64,000 nucleotides of DNA from CBDDIP01 sp965229005. GTDB lineage: Bacteria; Actinomycetota; Acidimicrobiia; Acidimicrobiales; Ilumatobacteraceae. The stretch's first letter is position 1. Each line of letters starts with the position of its first letter. Below, one piece after another: positions 42,080 to 50,942 of this stretch. Location of the stretch: positions 124,001 to 188,000 of the forward strand of contig CBDDIP010000001.1 in assembly GCA_965229005.1 (NCBI GenBank), in the 5' to 3' direction. The notes under the pieces were generated by a model. The model did no database searches. It was not told where the DNA came from and saw nothing but the letters and a program-made list of their open reading frames with translations. The translations under genes and the position numbers were made by a program.

Positions 42080-44038
42080 ATGGTGTTGAAGCAGATCCGC
42101 CAACCGAGCGACCTTCGCCAGCTCAGCTACGCCGAGCTGGACGACCTCTCCGGAGAGATCCGCGACTTCGTGGTCCAGGCGGTCGCCGAGACCGGCGGTC
42201 ATCTCGGTTCCAACCTCGGGGCGGTCGAGCTGACGCTGGCGCTGCACCGGGTGTTCGACTCCCCCACCGACGCCATCCTGTGGGACACCGGCCATCAGGC
42301 CTACGTGCACAAGATCGTCACCGGACGCCAGGCCGGGTTCGAGGGACTTCGCCAGGCCGGTGGGCTGTCGGGCTACCCGAGCCGCGAGGAGAGCGCCCAC
42401 GACCTCGTCGAGAACAGCCACGCCTCGACGATCCTGTCGTACGCCTACGGCCTCGCCGTCGCCCGCGACGCCGGCGTGGACCACCACCGCCACATCGTCG
42501 CCGTGATCGGCGATGGTTCGATGACCGGCGGCATGGCCTACGAGGCGCTCAACAACCTCGGCCACTCCCGTCAGCGCGTCATCGTCATCCTCAACGACAA
42601 CGGCCGCAGCTACGCGCCCACGATCTCCAACCTCACCGCCGACCTGCCGAGCGCGTTCGGCGAGCCCGAGGTCGCCGAGGTGATCGACGAGCAGCCGAGC
42701 CTGCCGTCACGCATCACCGAGAAGCTGGCCCACAGCCTCACCTCCATCCGCGCCAACCCGGTGTACGTGCGCCGCCAGCGCCGCATCGAGCGGTTCCTGC
42801 GCGACCTGCCGTACGTCGGCGAGCAAGCGGAGAAGGGCGTCGAGGCCTTCAAGGCCGCAGTGCGCGAGTTCCTCCAGCCGCCGTCGTTCTTCGAGGCGCT
42901 CGGCATCCGCTACGTCGGCCCGATCGACGGACACGACATCGCCGAGATGGAGCGCACCCTGCGCAACGCAGTGGAGCTCTCGGCCGAGGGCCCGATCCTC
43001 GTCCACCTCGTCACCCAGAAGGGCCGCGGCTACCCGCCGGCCGAGGACGACGACGAGAAGCACCTCCATGACGCACCGGTCTTCGATCCAATGGTCGGAC
43101 CGCCGAAGGCCGTGCCCACCGGCTACACCCAAGCGTTCGCCGAGGCGATCATCAAGGAGGCCGACGCCGACCCGCGCGTCGTGGCGATCACTGCGGCCAT
43201 GCCCGGCCCGACCGGGTTGATCCCCTTCGAGGCTCGTTTCCCGGATCGCTTCTTCGACGTCGGCATCGCCGAGCAGCACGCCGTCACCGGTGCCGCCGGC
43301 ATGGCGATGGGCGGCCTGCGCCCGGTCGTGGCGATCTACAGCACGTTCCTCAACCGGGCGTGGGACCAGGTGGTCTACGACGTCGCCCTGCACCGACTGC
43401 CGGTGGTGTTCTGCATCGACCGCGCCGGCATCACCGGCGACAACGGCCCGAGCCACCACGGCGTGTACGACCTGGCGCTGCTGACCAAGGTGCCGGGCAT
43501 GCGCGTGCTCGCGCCGTCCAGCGCCCAAGAGCTGCAGGTGATGCTCCACGACGCGTTGCAGCTCGCCGACGAAGGTCCGGTCGCGATCCGGTACCCGAGC
43601 GGCGCCGCCGTTCAGGTCACCGAGCACGAGGTCGGCGTCGGGCTGCGGGCACGACAGGTCCGCCGCGGCGACGGCCGGGTGTGCGTGCTGGCCATCGGCA
43701 AGCTCGTCACCCCGGCACGCAAGGCCGCCGAGGCCCTTGCTGCCGAGGGCATCGATGTCACGGTCTGGGACGTGCGTTCGTGCGCTCCGCTCGACGAGGC
43801 GATGATCGCTGACGCCGCCGCCCACGGCGCGGTCGTCACGTGCGAGGACGGCATCGCCGACGGAGGCGTCGGGACGACGATCGCCCAGCAGGTGCGAGCG
43901 ATCGACTGCACCGTGCCGGTCACGGTGCTCGGGCTGCCGACGCAGTTCATTCCCCAGGCCCGCCCGGATCAGATCCTGGCCCGCTTCGGCCTCGACGCCG
44001 ACGGCATCGCTGCCACCATCCGCGCCGCCATCGGCTGA
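42080..44038 (+). CDS. dxs: 1-deoxy-D-xylulose-5-phosphate synthase
   Basis: A 652-residue ThDP enzyme of normal DXS length. DTGHQAYVHKIVTGR, the ThDP-binding GDGSMTGGMAYEALNN and NDNGRSYAPT, IDGHDI, then the transketolase-type middle domain with GIAEQHAVTGAAGMA and DRAGITGDNGPSHHG are all present. It condenses pyruvate and glyceraldehyde 3-phosphate, the first step of the MEP isoprenoid pathway. TAGCGT lies 10 bases before the ATG. Confidence 0.96.
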   Translation: MVLKQIRQPSDLRQLSYAELDDLSGEIRDFVVQAVAETGGHLGSNLGAVELTLALHRVFDSPTDAILWDTGHQAYVHKIVTGRQAGFEGLRQAGGLSGYPSREESAHDLVENSHASTILSYAYGLAVARDAGVDHHRHIVAVIGDGSMTGGMAYEALNNLGHSRQRVIVILNDNGRSYAPTISNLTADLPSAFGEPEVAEVIDEQPSLPSRITEKLAHSLTSIRANPVYVRRQRRIERFLRDLPYVGEQAEKGVEAFKAAVREFLQPPSFFEALGIRYVGPIDGHDIAEMERTLRNAVELSAEGPILVHLVTQKGRGYPPAEDDDEKHLHDAPVFDPMVGPPKAVPTGYTQAFAEAIIKEADADPRVVAITAAMPGPTGLIPFEARFPDRFFDVGIAEQHAVTGAAGMAMGGLRPVVAIYSTFLNRAWDQVVYDVALHRLPVVFCIDRAGITGDNGPSHHGVYDLALLTKVPGMRVLAPSSAQELQVMLHDALQLADEGPVAIRYPSGAAVQVTEHEVGVGLRARQVRRGDGRVCVLAIGKLVTPARKAAEALAAEGIDVTVWDVRSCAPLDEAMIADAAAHGAVVTCEDGIADGGVGTTIAQQVRAIDCTVPVTVLGLPTQFIPQARPDQILARFGLDADGIAATIRAAIG

Positions 44039-44054
44039 TCGCTACCCTGCCGCC

Positions 44055-44855
44055 GTGGCGACTGACCGATATGCGCAGTACGAACGGCTGATCATCGAGC
44101 ACCGGGAGCACGGGGTGCTGCTGCTGACGCTCTCCAACCCGGGCAAGCTCAACGCCACCGATGCCGTGCTGCACGCCGAACTGGCGCGCATCTTCCACGA
44201 CATCTCGCACGACGATGACGTGCGCGCCGTCGTGGTGACCGGAGAGGGCAAGGCGTTCAGCGCCGGCGGCGACCTCGACTGGATCGCCGATCAGGTCGGC
44301 AACCACGCGCAGACGATGAAGGTGATGCGCGAGGCCGGTGACATCGTGCGGACGATGATCGACTGCGACACGCCGATCATCAGCGCGATCAACGGCGTCG
44401 CCGTCGGCGCCGGGTTGGCGGTCGCGCTGCTGGCCGACATCTCGATCATCGACGAGGACACCCGGTTCACCGACGGCCACATCCGTCTCGGCGTCGGCGC
44501 CGGCGATCACGCCGTTGCGATCTGGCCGCTGCTGTGCGGCATGGCCAAGGCGAAGTACTACCTCCTCACGAGCGACTTCATCGACGGCCGCGAGGCGGAG
44601 CGGATCGGTCTCGTCTCCAAGGCCGTGCCGGCTGCCGACGTGCTGCCCACCGCGTTCGCCATCGCCGAGAAGCTGGCTCGAGGGCCACGCGACGCGACGA
44701 CGATGACGAAGCGGGCACTGAACCACTGGCTGCGCCAGGCGCTGCCCAACTTCGAGGCGTCGCTGGCCTACGAGATGCTCAACTTCCTCGGCGCCGACGC
44801 GGCAGAGGGCCTGGCCGCGTTGCAGGAGAAGCGCAAGCCGGAATTCCGCCAATGA
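44055..44855 (+). CDS. enoyl-CoA hydratase/isomerase family protein
   Basis: A 266-residue crotonase-fold protein. VVVTGEGKAFSAGGDLDW supplies the oxyanion-hole strand, NGVAVGAGLAVALLADISI the second, and FTDGHIRLGVGAGDHAV the active-site region. The usual catalytic Glu positions are partly replaced (GAGDHA), so hydratase activity should not be assumed. GTG start at 44055 with TACCCT 6 bases upstream. The stop overlaps the next gene by four bases. Confidence 0.85.
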   Translation: MATDRYAQYERLIIEHREHGVLLLTLSNPGKLNATDAVLHAELARIFHDISHDDDVRAVVVTGEGKAFSAGGDLDWIADQVGNHAQTMKVMREAGDIVRTMIDCDTPIISAINGVAVGAGLAVALLADISIIDEDTRFTDGHIRLGVGAGDHAVAIWPLLCGMAKAKYYLLTSDFIDGREAERIGLVSKAVPAADVLPTAFAIAEKLARGPRDATTMTKRALNHWLRQALPNFEASLAYEMLNFLGADAAEGLAALQEKRKPEFRQ

Positions 44856-45658
44856 GCATCGTCCACGGTCTCGACCTGGCCGGCGAGCTGGCCTTCGCCC
44901 TGTCGATGGCCGACGACGCCGACGCGATCACGCTGCCGGCCTACGACGACCGCAGCTTCACGATGGACTGGAAGGCCAACCACACCGAGGTCACCGAGGC
45001 TGACCGCAACACCGAGCTGGCGATCTCGTCGCGAGTGCTCGCGGAGCGACCGACCCACGGGTTGTTCGGCGAGGAGCACGGGCTCGTCGGTGACGCCGAG
45101 TCGCCGTGGCGATGGGTCGTCGATCCGATCGACGGCACCTCCAACTTCGTCCGCCGCATCCCGGTGTGGGCCACGCTGATCGCGCTCACCCACGTCGAAG
45201 CTGGGCCCGTCGTCGGCGTCGTCTCGGCACCGTCGCTCGGCCGGCGCTGGTGGGCCGCAACGGGTCTCGGCGCGTTCGCTGCGGTCGGCACCGCGTCGCG
45301 CCAGATCCACGTCTCGACGACGGCGACCATCGAGGACGCACAGGTCAGCGTGACGTTCTCGTCCGGGTGGGACGCGGTGGGCCGCACCGGTGAGCTCGTC
45401 GCCCTCCAGCAGCGCGCCTACCGAGCCCGCGGCTTCGGCGACTTCTGGCAGCACATGCTCGTCGCCGAGGGCTCGATCGATCTCGCTGTCGACGCGGTCG
45501 GACTCGCCCCCTACGACCTCGCCGCCGTGCAGGTGGTCGTCGAAGAAGCCGGCGGCACCTTCACCGACCGCCACGGCGAGCGCACCTTCGAGAGCGACAC
45601 CGCGATCTCCTCGAACGGCCTGCTCCACCACGAGGTCGCCCCGCTGGGTGGGTCATGA
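44852..45658 (+). CDS. inositol monophosphatase-family phosphatase, HisN-like
   Basis: A 268-residue IMPase-family protein. GEEHG (residues 73-77), DPIDGTSNFVRRIP and the late VDAVGLAPYDLAAVQVVVEEAGG hold the metal-binding Glu and Asp residues. The length and the DAVGLAPYD segment resemble actinobacterial histidinol-phosphatase HisN, but inositol phosphatase is an alternative. Its ATG overlaps the hydratase stop, and its stop overlaps the following start, both as ATGA. Confidence 0.82.
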   Translation: MSIVHGLDLAGELAFALSMADDADAITLPAYDDRSFTMDWKANHTEVTEADRNTELAISSRVLAERPTHGLFGEEHGLVGDAESPWRWVVDPIDGTSNFVRRIPVWATLIALTHVEAGPVVGVVSAPSLGRRWWAATGLGAFAAVGTASRQIHVSTTATIEDAQVSVTFSSGWDAVGRTGELVALQQRAYRARGFGDFWQHMLVAEGSIDLAVDAVGLAPYDLAAVQVVVEEAGGTFTDRHGERTFESDTAISSNGLLHHEVAPLGGS

Positions 45659-46233
45659 CCGCATCGTTCATCGCCACCCGCGTCGCGTTGCACGCGCTCG
45701 CCAAGGACGTGCTCGAGTCCGATCTCGCCGGCGCACCCGAGCCGGTCACGCTGCGCGCAGCACCGAACGGGTTCGCCACGCCGGACCGGCTGGTCGACGG
45801 GCAGTGGCGCCGGTTGCGGGTCGAGGGCACCGACCTCGTCACCCAGCACGGCGATCGTGAGACCCGCAGCCCGATCGCCGGCATCGTGGCCGAGGACGCG
45901 GAACGTCTCGCCCAGTTCTTCCGGCTCGGCGATGACGCCCTTCATGCGTTCCGCGCCAACCACGTCGACGACGATCCGAGCATCGTGCAGATCTTCCCGC
46001 ACCACTTCGACATCGCCATCTCGTTGGCAGAAGCGCGCGGCGGCGTGAACGTCGGTGCGTCGCCCGGCGATGCGGATCACGACGAGCCCTACCTCTACGT
46101 CGGCCCGTGGGAGATCGCTCCGAACTCGCTCTGGAACGAGTCGTGGGGCGTGTCGCTGCCCTGGACCGACGCGCTCACCGTCGCCGATGCCGTCGCGTTC
46201 TTCGAAGCCGGGTTCGCCGCGGCGATGGGCTGA
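45655..46233 (+). CDS. conserved actinobacterial protein of unknown function
   Basis: A 192-residue soluble protein. HALAKDVLESDLAGAPEPVTLRAAPNGFATP, FFRLGDDALHAFRANHV, IQIFPHHFDIAISL and GASPGDADHDEPYLYVGPW are the notable stretches; the last resembles a loop of conserved acidic residues. There is no signal or membrane segment, and I do not recognise the family. It is translationally coupled to the inositol-phosphatase gene by ATGA. Confidence 0.65.
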   Translation: MTASFIATRVALHALAKDVLESDLAGAPEPVTLRAAPNGFATPDRLVDGQWRRLRVEGTDLVTQHGDRETRSPIAGIVAEDAERLAQFFRLGDDALHAFRANHVDDDPSIVQIFPHHFDIAISLAEARGGVNVGASPGDADHDEPYLYVGPWEIAPNSLWNESWGVSLPWTDALTVADAVAFFEAGFAAAMG

Positions 46234-46257
46234 TCGCCCAGCGGTTACGTTCTCGGC

Positions 46258-47970
46258 GTGCACGATCTCGTCATCCGCAACGGTCTGCTGGTGGACGGCA
46301 CGGGGGCAGCCGCCACCCCGGCCGACGTCGTCGTCGACGGCGACACGATCACCTCCGTCGAGCCGGCCGGCAGCGGCACGGTCGCTCGCCGATCGATCGA
46401 TGCCGACGGCCTGCTCGTCACGCCCGGCTTCGTCGACATCCACACCCACTACGACGCCCAGGCCAGCTGGGATCCGTGGATGACTCCCTCCAGCTGGCAC
46501 GGCGTCACCTCCGTCGTGATGGGCAACTGCGGGGTCGGCTTCGCTCCTGCGTCGGCCGACCGCCACGAGTGGCTCATCGAGCTGATGGAGGGTGTCGAGG
46601 ACATCCCCGGCAGCGCGATGACCGAAGGCATCACCTGGGAGTGGACGAGCTACCCCGAGTACCTCGACTCGCTCGACTCGCGCCCGCACGTCGTCGACTT
46701 CGGATCGCAGATCGCCCACGGCCCGCTGCGTGGCTTCGTGATGGGCGATCGCGGCGCAGCCAACGAGCCGGCGACCGACGACGACATCGACGCGATGGCT
46801 CGACTGGTGGAGGACGCCCTGCGCGCCGGCGCGTTCGGGTTCAGCACCAGCCGCACGCCGCTGCACCGCTCCAAGGACGGCGAGCTCGTGCCCGGCACGC
46901 ACGCCGACGAGCGCGAGCTGCTCGGCATCGGCGAGGCGATCCGCCGCGTCGGCCACGGCGTCTTCCAGTTCGCACCGGAGCACGCCAACGTGCCGGTTGC
47001 CGAGTGGCCGTGGATGCGCCGGCTGGCGGCGCTGACCGGGCAGCCCGTCAGCGTCAACGTCAACCAGCCCGACGACGCACCAGAGGTGTGGCGCGACGTG
47101 CTGTCGTTGCTCGATCAGGCGCACGACGACGGTCTGCCGATCTACGCGCAGGTCGCCGGACGGGCCATCGGCGTCCTCTACTGCCTGCACGGCAGCTTCC
47201 ACCCGTTGATGTTCCACCCGGCGTACAACGAGGTCGCCGCGCTGCCGATCGCGGAACGGCTGCGCGCACTCGCCGAACCGGAGCGTCGCCGCCGGATCAT
47301 CGAGGACGTCCCGAACGACGGCGGACTGTTCCAACGGATCGTGCTCGACAACCTCGTCAAGATCTGGCTGGTCGACGATGCCAACGTCGACTACGAACCG
47401 CCGGCGGAGCACTCGATCGCTGCGTTGTCAGCCGCGCAGGGTGTCCCGCCGATGCAGCTCGTGCTGGATCAGCTGACGTCGCTCGACGGCAACGGGATGC
47501 TCTACACGCCGTTCTTCAACTACACCTACGGCGACCTGTCGATGAGCTTCGAGGCCAACCAACACGCGCACACCCGGCTCGGGCTCAGCGATGCGGGCGC
47601 GCACTGCGGTGCGATCTGCGACGGCGGCACGCCCACGTTCATGCTCACCCACTGGGCGCGCGACCGCACCCGCGGCCCGCTGATGCCGCTCGAGTACGTC
47701 GTCCACCGTCAGACCGCGCAGACCGCATCGCTGTACGGGCTGCACGACCGCGGCGTAGTCGCGCCCGGGATGCGCGCCGACCTCAACGTCATCGACTTCG
47801 CCAACCTCGGGTTCGGCCCGCCTCGCATGGCGTTCGACCTCCCGGCGCAGGGCCGCCGACTGGTCCAGCGCGCCACCGGCTACCGGGCCACCTTCCTCGC
47901 CGGCGTCCAGACCGTCGCCGACGACGAGTTCACCGGCGCCCTCCCCGGCCGCCTCCTCCGCGCCGGCTGA
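46258..47970 (+). CDS. N-acyl-D-amino-acid deacylase-type amidohydrolase
   Basis: A 570-residue amidohydrolase. GFVDIHTHYDAQASWDP carries the first metal His pair, HGVTSVVMGNCGVGFAPAS is typical of D-aminoacylases, and LSDAGAHCGAICDGGTPTF supplies the late Asp and His. The gene is preceded by TACGTT six bases before the GTG. The preferred substrate (N-acyl-D-amino acid or another amide) is not shown by the sequence. Confidence 0.85.
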   Translation: MHDLVIRNGLLVDGTGAAATPADVVVDGDTITSVEPAGSGTVARRSIDADGLLVTPGFVDIHTHYDAQASWDPWMTPSSWHGVTSVVMGNCGVGFAPASADRHEWLIELMEGVEDIPGSAMTEGITWEWTSYPEYLDSLDSRPHVVDFGSQIAHGPLRGFVMGDRGAANEPATDDDIDAMARLVEDALRAGAFGFSTSRTPLHRSKDGELVPGTHADERELLGIGEAIRRVGHGVFQFAPEHANVPVAEWPWMRRLAALTGQPVSVNVNQPDDAPEVWRDVLSLLDQAHDDGLPIYAQVAGRAIGVLYCLHGSFHPLMFHPAYNEVAALPIAERLRALAEPERRRRIIEDVPNDGGLFQRIVLDNLVKIWLVDDANVDYEPPAEHSIAALSAAQGVPPMQLVLDQLTSLDGNGMLYTPFFNYTYGDLSMSFEANQHAHTRLGLSDAGAHCGAICDGGTPTFMLTHWARDRTRGPLMPLEYVVHRQTAQTASLYGLHDRGVVAPGMRADLNVIDFANLGFGPPRMAFDLPAQGRRLVQRATGYRATFLAGVQTVADDEFTGALPGRLLRAG

Positions 47971-48097
47971 TCACCCGACCGTCAGGAACTGCTCGGTCGT
48001 GAGACTGGCCGTGAAACTCACGGACCATCCGGCTTCGCGAGCGTGGGGTGCGCAGCGAGCGCCCGAATCTCAGGCACGGACCCATTTGGATGGTGGG

Positions 48098-48460
48098 TCA
48101 GGTCGTGATCGGGGTCGCGCCGTGGACGAGGCAGAACTCGTTGCCTTCGGGGTCGGCCATCACCTGGAAGCCGCCGAGCTCGTCGACGACGATCGTGCCG
48201 ATCCTCGTGGCACCGATCATCTCGGCCGCAACCGTGGCGGCGTGGAGATCGTCGACGTCGACGTCGAGGTGGACGCGGTTCTTGCCGACCTTGCGTTCCG
48301 GCACCCGTTGGAACGAGACGGTGATCCCCGACGGTGGGTGCAGGGCGATCCACTCGTCGCTCTGACGCACGAGCTCGCCGCCGAGCAGTGCCTGCCAGAA
48401 CCCGGCGACCCGCTCGATGTCGATCCCGTCGAGGACGACCTCGTCGAGCCGTCCGATCAT
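48098..48460 (-). CDS. VOC-fold (glyoxalase-like) protein
   Basis: A 120-residue single-domain VOC protein. EVVLDGIDIERVAGFWQALLGGE, RVHLDVDVDDLHAATVAAEMIGATR and FQVMADPEGNEFCLVHG are the two beta-alpha-beta-beta-beta modules. His and Glu near the start and end of each module could bind metal. It follows the MDMPI-type gene by 5 bases and is probably made with it. No substrate can be named. Confidence 0.78.
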   Translation of the reverse strand: MIGRLDEVVLDGIDIERVAGFWQALLGGELVRQSDEWIALHPPSGITVSFQRVPERKVGKNRVHLDVDVDDLHAATVAAEMIGATRIGTIVVDELGGFQVMADPEGNEFCLVHGATPITT

Positions 48461-48465
48461 CCGGC

Positions 48466-49083
48466 TCAGCGAACCAACGGCTCGTCGCGGATGCCGAAGA
48501 TGATGAACTCGTCGAGGTACGGCTGCGGGTCGGCCGACCAGCCGAGCGCGCAGATCTCGTCGGCGGTCCGCCGGCCCATGCGACCGAGGAGCACTTCGAT
48601 CGGCGGCGCGTCGAGCTGCACCTCCGGCAGCCCCGCCGTCTTCACCTTTTCGTGGAAGTCGGCCAGCAGACCCGGCCCCGCCCATTCGAGGAAGTCGGCG
48701 GGCAGCTCGACCGGAGCACCGAGCGCCTGGCGCAGATCGCACTCGTGCGTGTGGATGTCCATCACGGCCTGGCTGGCCGCCGCACCCGCGGGTGACGACA
48801 GGAAGCCTTCGATGCCGGGGCCGAACTCCTCCCACCGACCCTTCATCTCCTCGATCGTTCGCGCGCGGCCGCGCTCGACCTGTGCGCTCGTCCACGCCGG
48901 ACCGGGCGCACCCTCCATGTTCCCTGTCATCGCATCCTCGGCGATGCCGCTGAGATGGGCAACGACGTCGTGCACGCGCCAGCCCGGCGTGCCCGCAACG
49001 CCCACCTCGTCGTTCGACGCGTCGGCCAGCTCGCAGATGCGCAGCCGAGCGTTGCGGTACAGCGCTCCGAAGTCAGGATCCAT
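48466..49083 (-). CDS. mycothiol-dependent maleylpyruvate isomerase-like (DinB-fold) protein
   Basis: A 205-residue protein of the MDMPI/TIGR03086 type. TPGWRVHDVVAHLSGIAEDAM and MDIHTHECDLRQALGAP carry the His residues that bind zinc in the DinB-like four-helix fold. Members act with mycothiol, the thiol of actinobacteria, which agrees with the proposed host phylum. The ATG at 49083 follows TACGAT by 6 bases. Confidence 0.74.
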   Translation of the reverse strand: MDPDFGALYRNARLRICELADASNDEVGVAGTPGWRVHDVVAHLSGIAEDAMTGNMEGAPGPAWTSAQVERGRARTIEEMKGRWEEFGPGIEGFLSSPAGAAASQAVMDIHTHECDLRQALGAPVELPADFLEWAGPGLLADFHEKVKTAGLPEVQLDAPPIEVLLGRMGRRTADEICALGWSADPQPYLDEFIIFGIRDEPLVR

Positions 49084-49147
49084 GGGCGGATCGTAGAACA
49101 GCCAATGCCTTTCACGCGCCGACGTGCCACCGCGTAGCGTTGCCTCG

Positions 49148-50314
49148 ATGAGCGACAGCCAACAGCCCGGCACGCGGGCCATCACCGCCGGACGCGGTCA
49201 CAGCGGGCGGTCATTGGCACCGGCGCTCTGGGCCTCCAGCGTGTGGGAGTCCACCGGCCTGGAAGACGCCAACCGGCGGGCCACGGGGATGCGCGCCGGC
49301 GAGTTCTACAGCCGCTACGCCAACCCCACCGTCCGCTCCTTCGAAGAGGCGATCGCCACCCTCGAGGGCGCCGAGGACTCGCTGGCGTTCGCCAGTGGCA
49401 TGGGGGCCATCGCCAGTGTCGTGCTGGCGCTGTGCTCCTCGGGTGATCACATCGTGGCCCAGCGACAGCTCTACGCCGGCACGCTCGCATTCCTCCAGGG
49501 CCCGTGCGCACGGTTCGGCATCGAGACCACGTTGGTCGACGCCACCGAGCCCGGCGCGTTCGCCGCTGCCGTGCGCCCCGGCCGCACGATGCTCGCCCTC
49601 GCCGAGACGCCCTCGAACCCGGTGCTCGGCCTCGTCGACCTCGACGAGCTCGGTTCACTGCGCGGTCCGATCACCGTCGTCGATGCCACGTTCGGCACGC
49701 CGCTCGGCCAGCAACCGCTCGCCCACGGCGTGCACCTCTCGCTGCACTCGGCGACGAAGGGCATCGCCGGCCACAACGACGCGACGCTCGGCGTGATCTC
49801 CGGCGAGGCCGACCTGGTCAACTCGATCTGGGCGTACTCGGTGCTCCACGGCGCAACGCCGTCGCCGTTCGACGCGCTCAACGCGCTTCGCGGCCTGCGC
49901 ACCCTGTCGGTCCGCACCACTCACCAGGCTGCATCGGCCCAGCTGCTGGCGGAGACGTTCGCCGACCACCCTGCGGTCCGTGCGGTCCACTACCCGGGAC
50001 TGACCTCGCACCCGCAGTTCGATCTGGCCAAGCGGCAGATGCGCAACGGCGGCACGGTGCTCGCCGTCGATCTGGCCGGCGGACGTCCCGCGGCCAAGGC
50101 GTTCCTCGAACGCGTGCGTCTGCTGCGCGTCGCCACGTCGCTCGGCGGCCCCGAGACGCTGGTCTGCCACCCGGCGACCACCACGCACGCCAGCCTCACG
50201 CCGGACGAAGCCGCGATCGCCGGGGTCACCGAGGGCCTGCTGCGGATCTCGATCGGCCTCGAGGACCCCGCCGACCTCGTCGCCGACGTCACCGCCGCGC
50301 TCGCTGCTGACTGA
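49148..50314 (+). CDS. PLP-dependent Cys/Met-metabolism lyase/synthase
   Basis: A 388-residue fold-type I PLP enzyme. SRYANPTVRSFEEAIATLEGAE, AFASGMGAIASV, AETPSNPVLGLVD, and the Schiff-base lysine in LHSATKGIAGHND mark the cystathionine gamma-synthase/lyase family. HYPGL and TSLGG later in the chain agree. Whether it is a synthase or lyase is not decided by motif. The ATG at 49148 follows TAGCGT by 7 bases. Confidence 0.87.
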   Translation: MSDSQQPGTRAITAGRGHSGRSLAPALWASSVWESTGLEDANRRATGMRAGEFYSRYANPTVRSFEEAIATLEGAEDSLAFASGMGAIASVVLALCSSGDHIVAQRQLYAGTLAFLQGPCARFGIETTLVDATEPGAFAAAVRPGRTMLALAETPSNPVLGLVDLDELGSLRGPITVVDATFGTPLGQQPLAHGVHLSLHSATKGIAGHNDATLGVISGEADLVNSIWAYSVLHGATPSPFDALNALRGLRTLSVRTTHQAASAQLLAETFADHPAVRAVHYPGLTSHPQFDLAKRQMRNGGTVLAVDLAGGRPAAKAFLERVRLLRVATSLGGPETLVCHPATTTHASLTPDEAAIAGVTEGLLRISIGLEDPADLVADVTAALAAD

Positions 50315-50321
50315 CGACCTG

Positions 50322-50942
50322 ATGACCCGCATCCTCTGCCTGCACGGCACCGGCGGCAGCGGTGCGACGATGTGGCCGATCGTCGGCGCGCTCGGGTCGG
50401 CCGGCAACGAGGTGATGGCGCCCACGCTTCCCGGCCATGGCGGCGCTCCGGAGGATCTGCAGACGGCCGGTTGGGACGAGTGGCTCGAAGCTGCCGCGGC
50501 CTGGCCCGCCGACGTCGTCATCGGTCAGTCGATGGGCGGCTCGTTGGCGTTGGCGCTGGCCTGCGCGGGGCGCTGCCGAGCCGTGATCGCACTCAACCCG
50601 CTGGCGCCGGACCCCGATGCAGCGGAGGGTCTGGAGTGGCAGCTCTCGCGCGGCATCGACTGGATCGACGGCATGCCGACGACCATGTTGCTGTCGATGG
50701 TCACCGGCATCGCCTCGATCGACCTCGCCGCCGTGTCGCAGCCGTTGCTGCTCGTCACCGGAGCACACGACGAGATGCTCGACCCCGGCAACGCGGACGT
50801 GATCGCCGCCGGCGTGCGTGGCCCGGTGGAGCGGTTGGTGCTGGCCGCAAGCGGTCACGTGATCACCGAAGGACCGGACGTGAACGAGCTCCTCGCCGCG
50901 ATCCGCGGCTTCCTCAGTCGAGCTGCGACCCCACCACGCTGA
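50322..50942 (+). CDS. small alpha/beta hydrolase
   Basis: A 206-residue alpha/beta hydrolase. LCLHGTGGSG forms the oxyanion region, VVIGQSMGGSLALALAC holds the nucleophile Ser (GQSMGG), VTGAHDEMLDP the Asp, and SGHVITEGPD the His. It is 7 bases after the PLP enzyme and probably co-transcribed. The last 29 bases overlap the end of the opposing thiolase. Confidence 0.76.
   Translation: MTRILCLHGTGGSGATMWPIVGALGSAGNEVMAPTLPGHGGAPEDLQTAGWDEWLEAAAAWPADVVIGQSMGGSLALALACAGRCRAVIALNPLAPDPDAAEGLEWQLSRGIDWIDGMPTTMLLSMVTGIASIDLAAVSQPLLLVTGAHDEMLDPGNADVIAAGVRGPVERLVLAASGHVITEGPDVNELLAAIRGFLSRAATPPR

Noticed and set aside
47971..48097. A hidden gene in the 127-base gap after the amidohydrolase
   Set aside because: No reading frame with a plausible start and protein-like composition; only a weak GTGAG/CTCAC pairing is visible.
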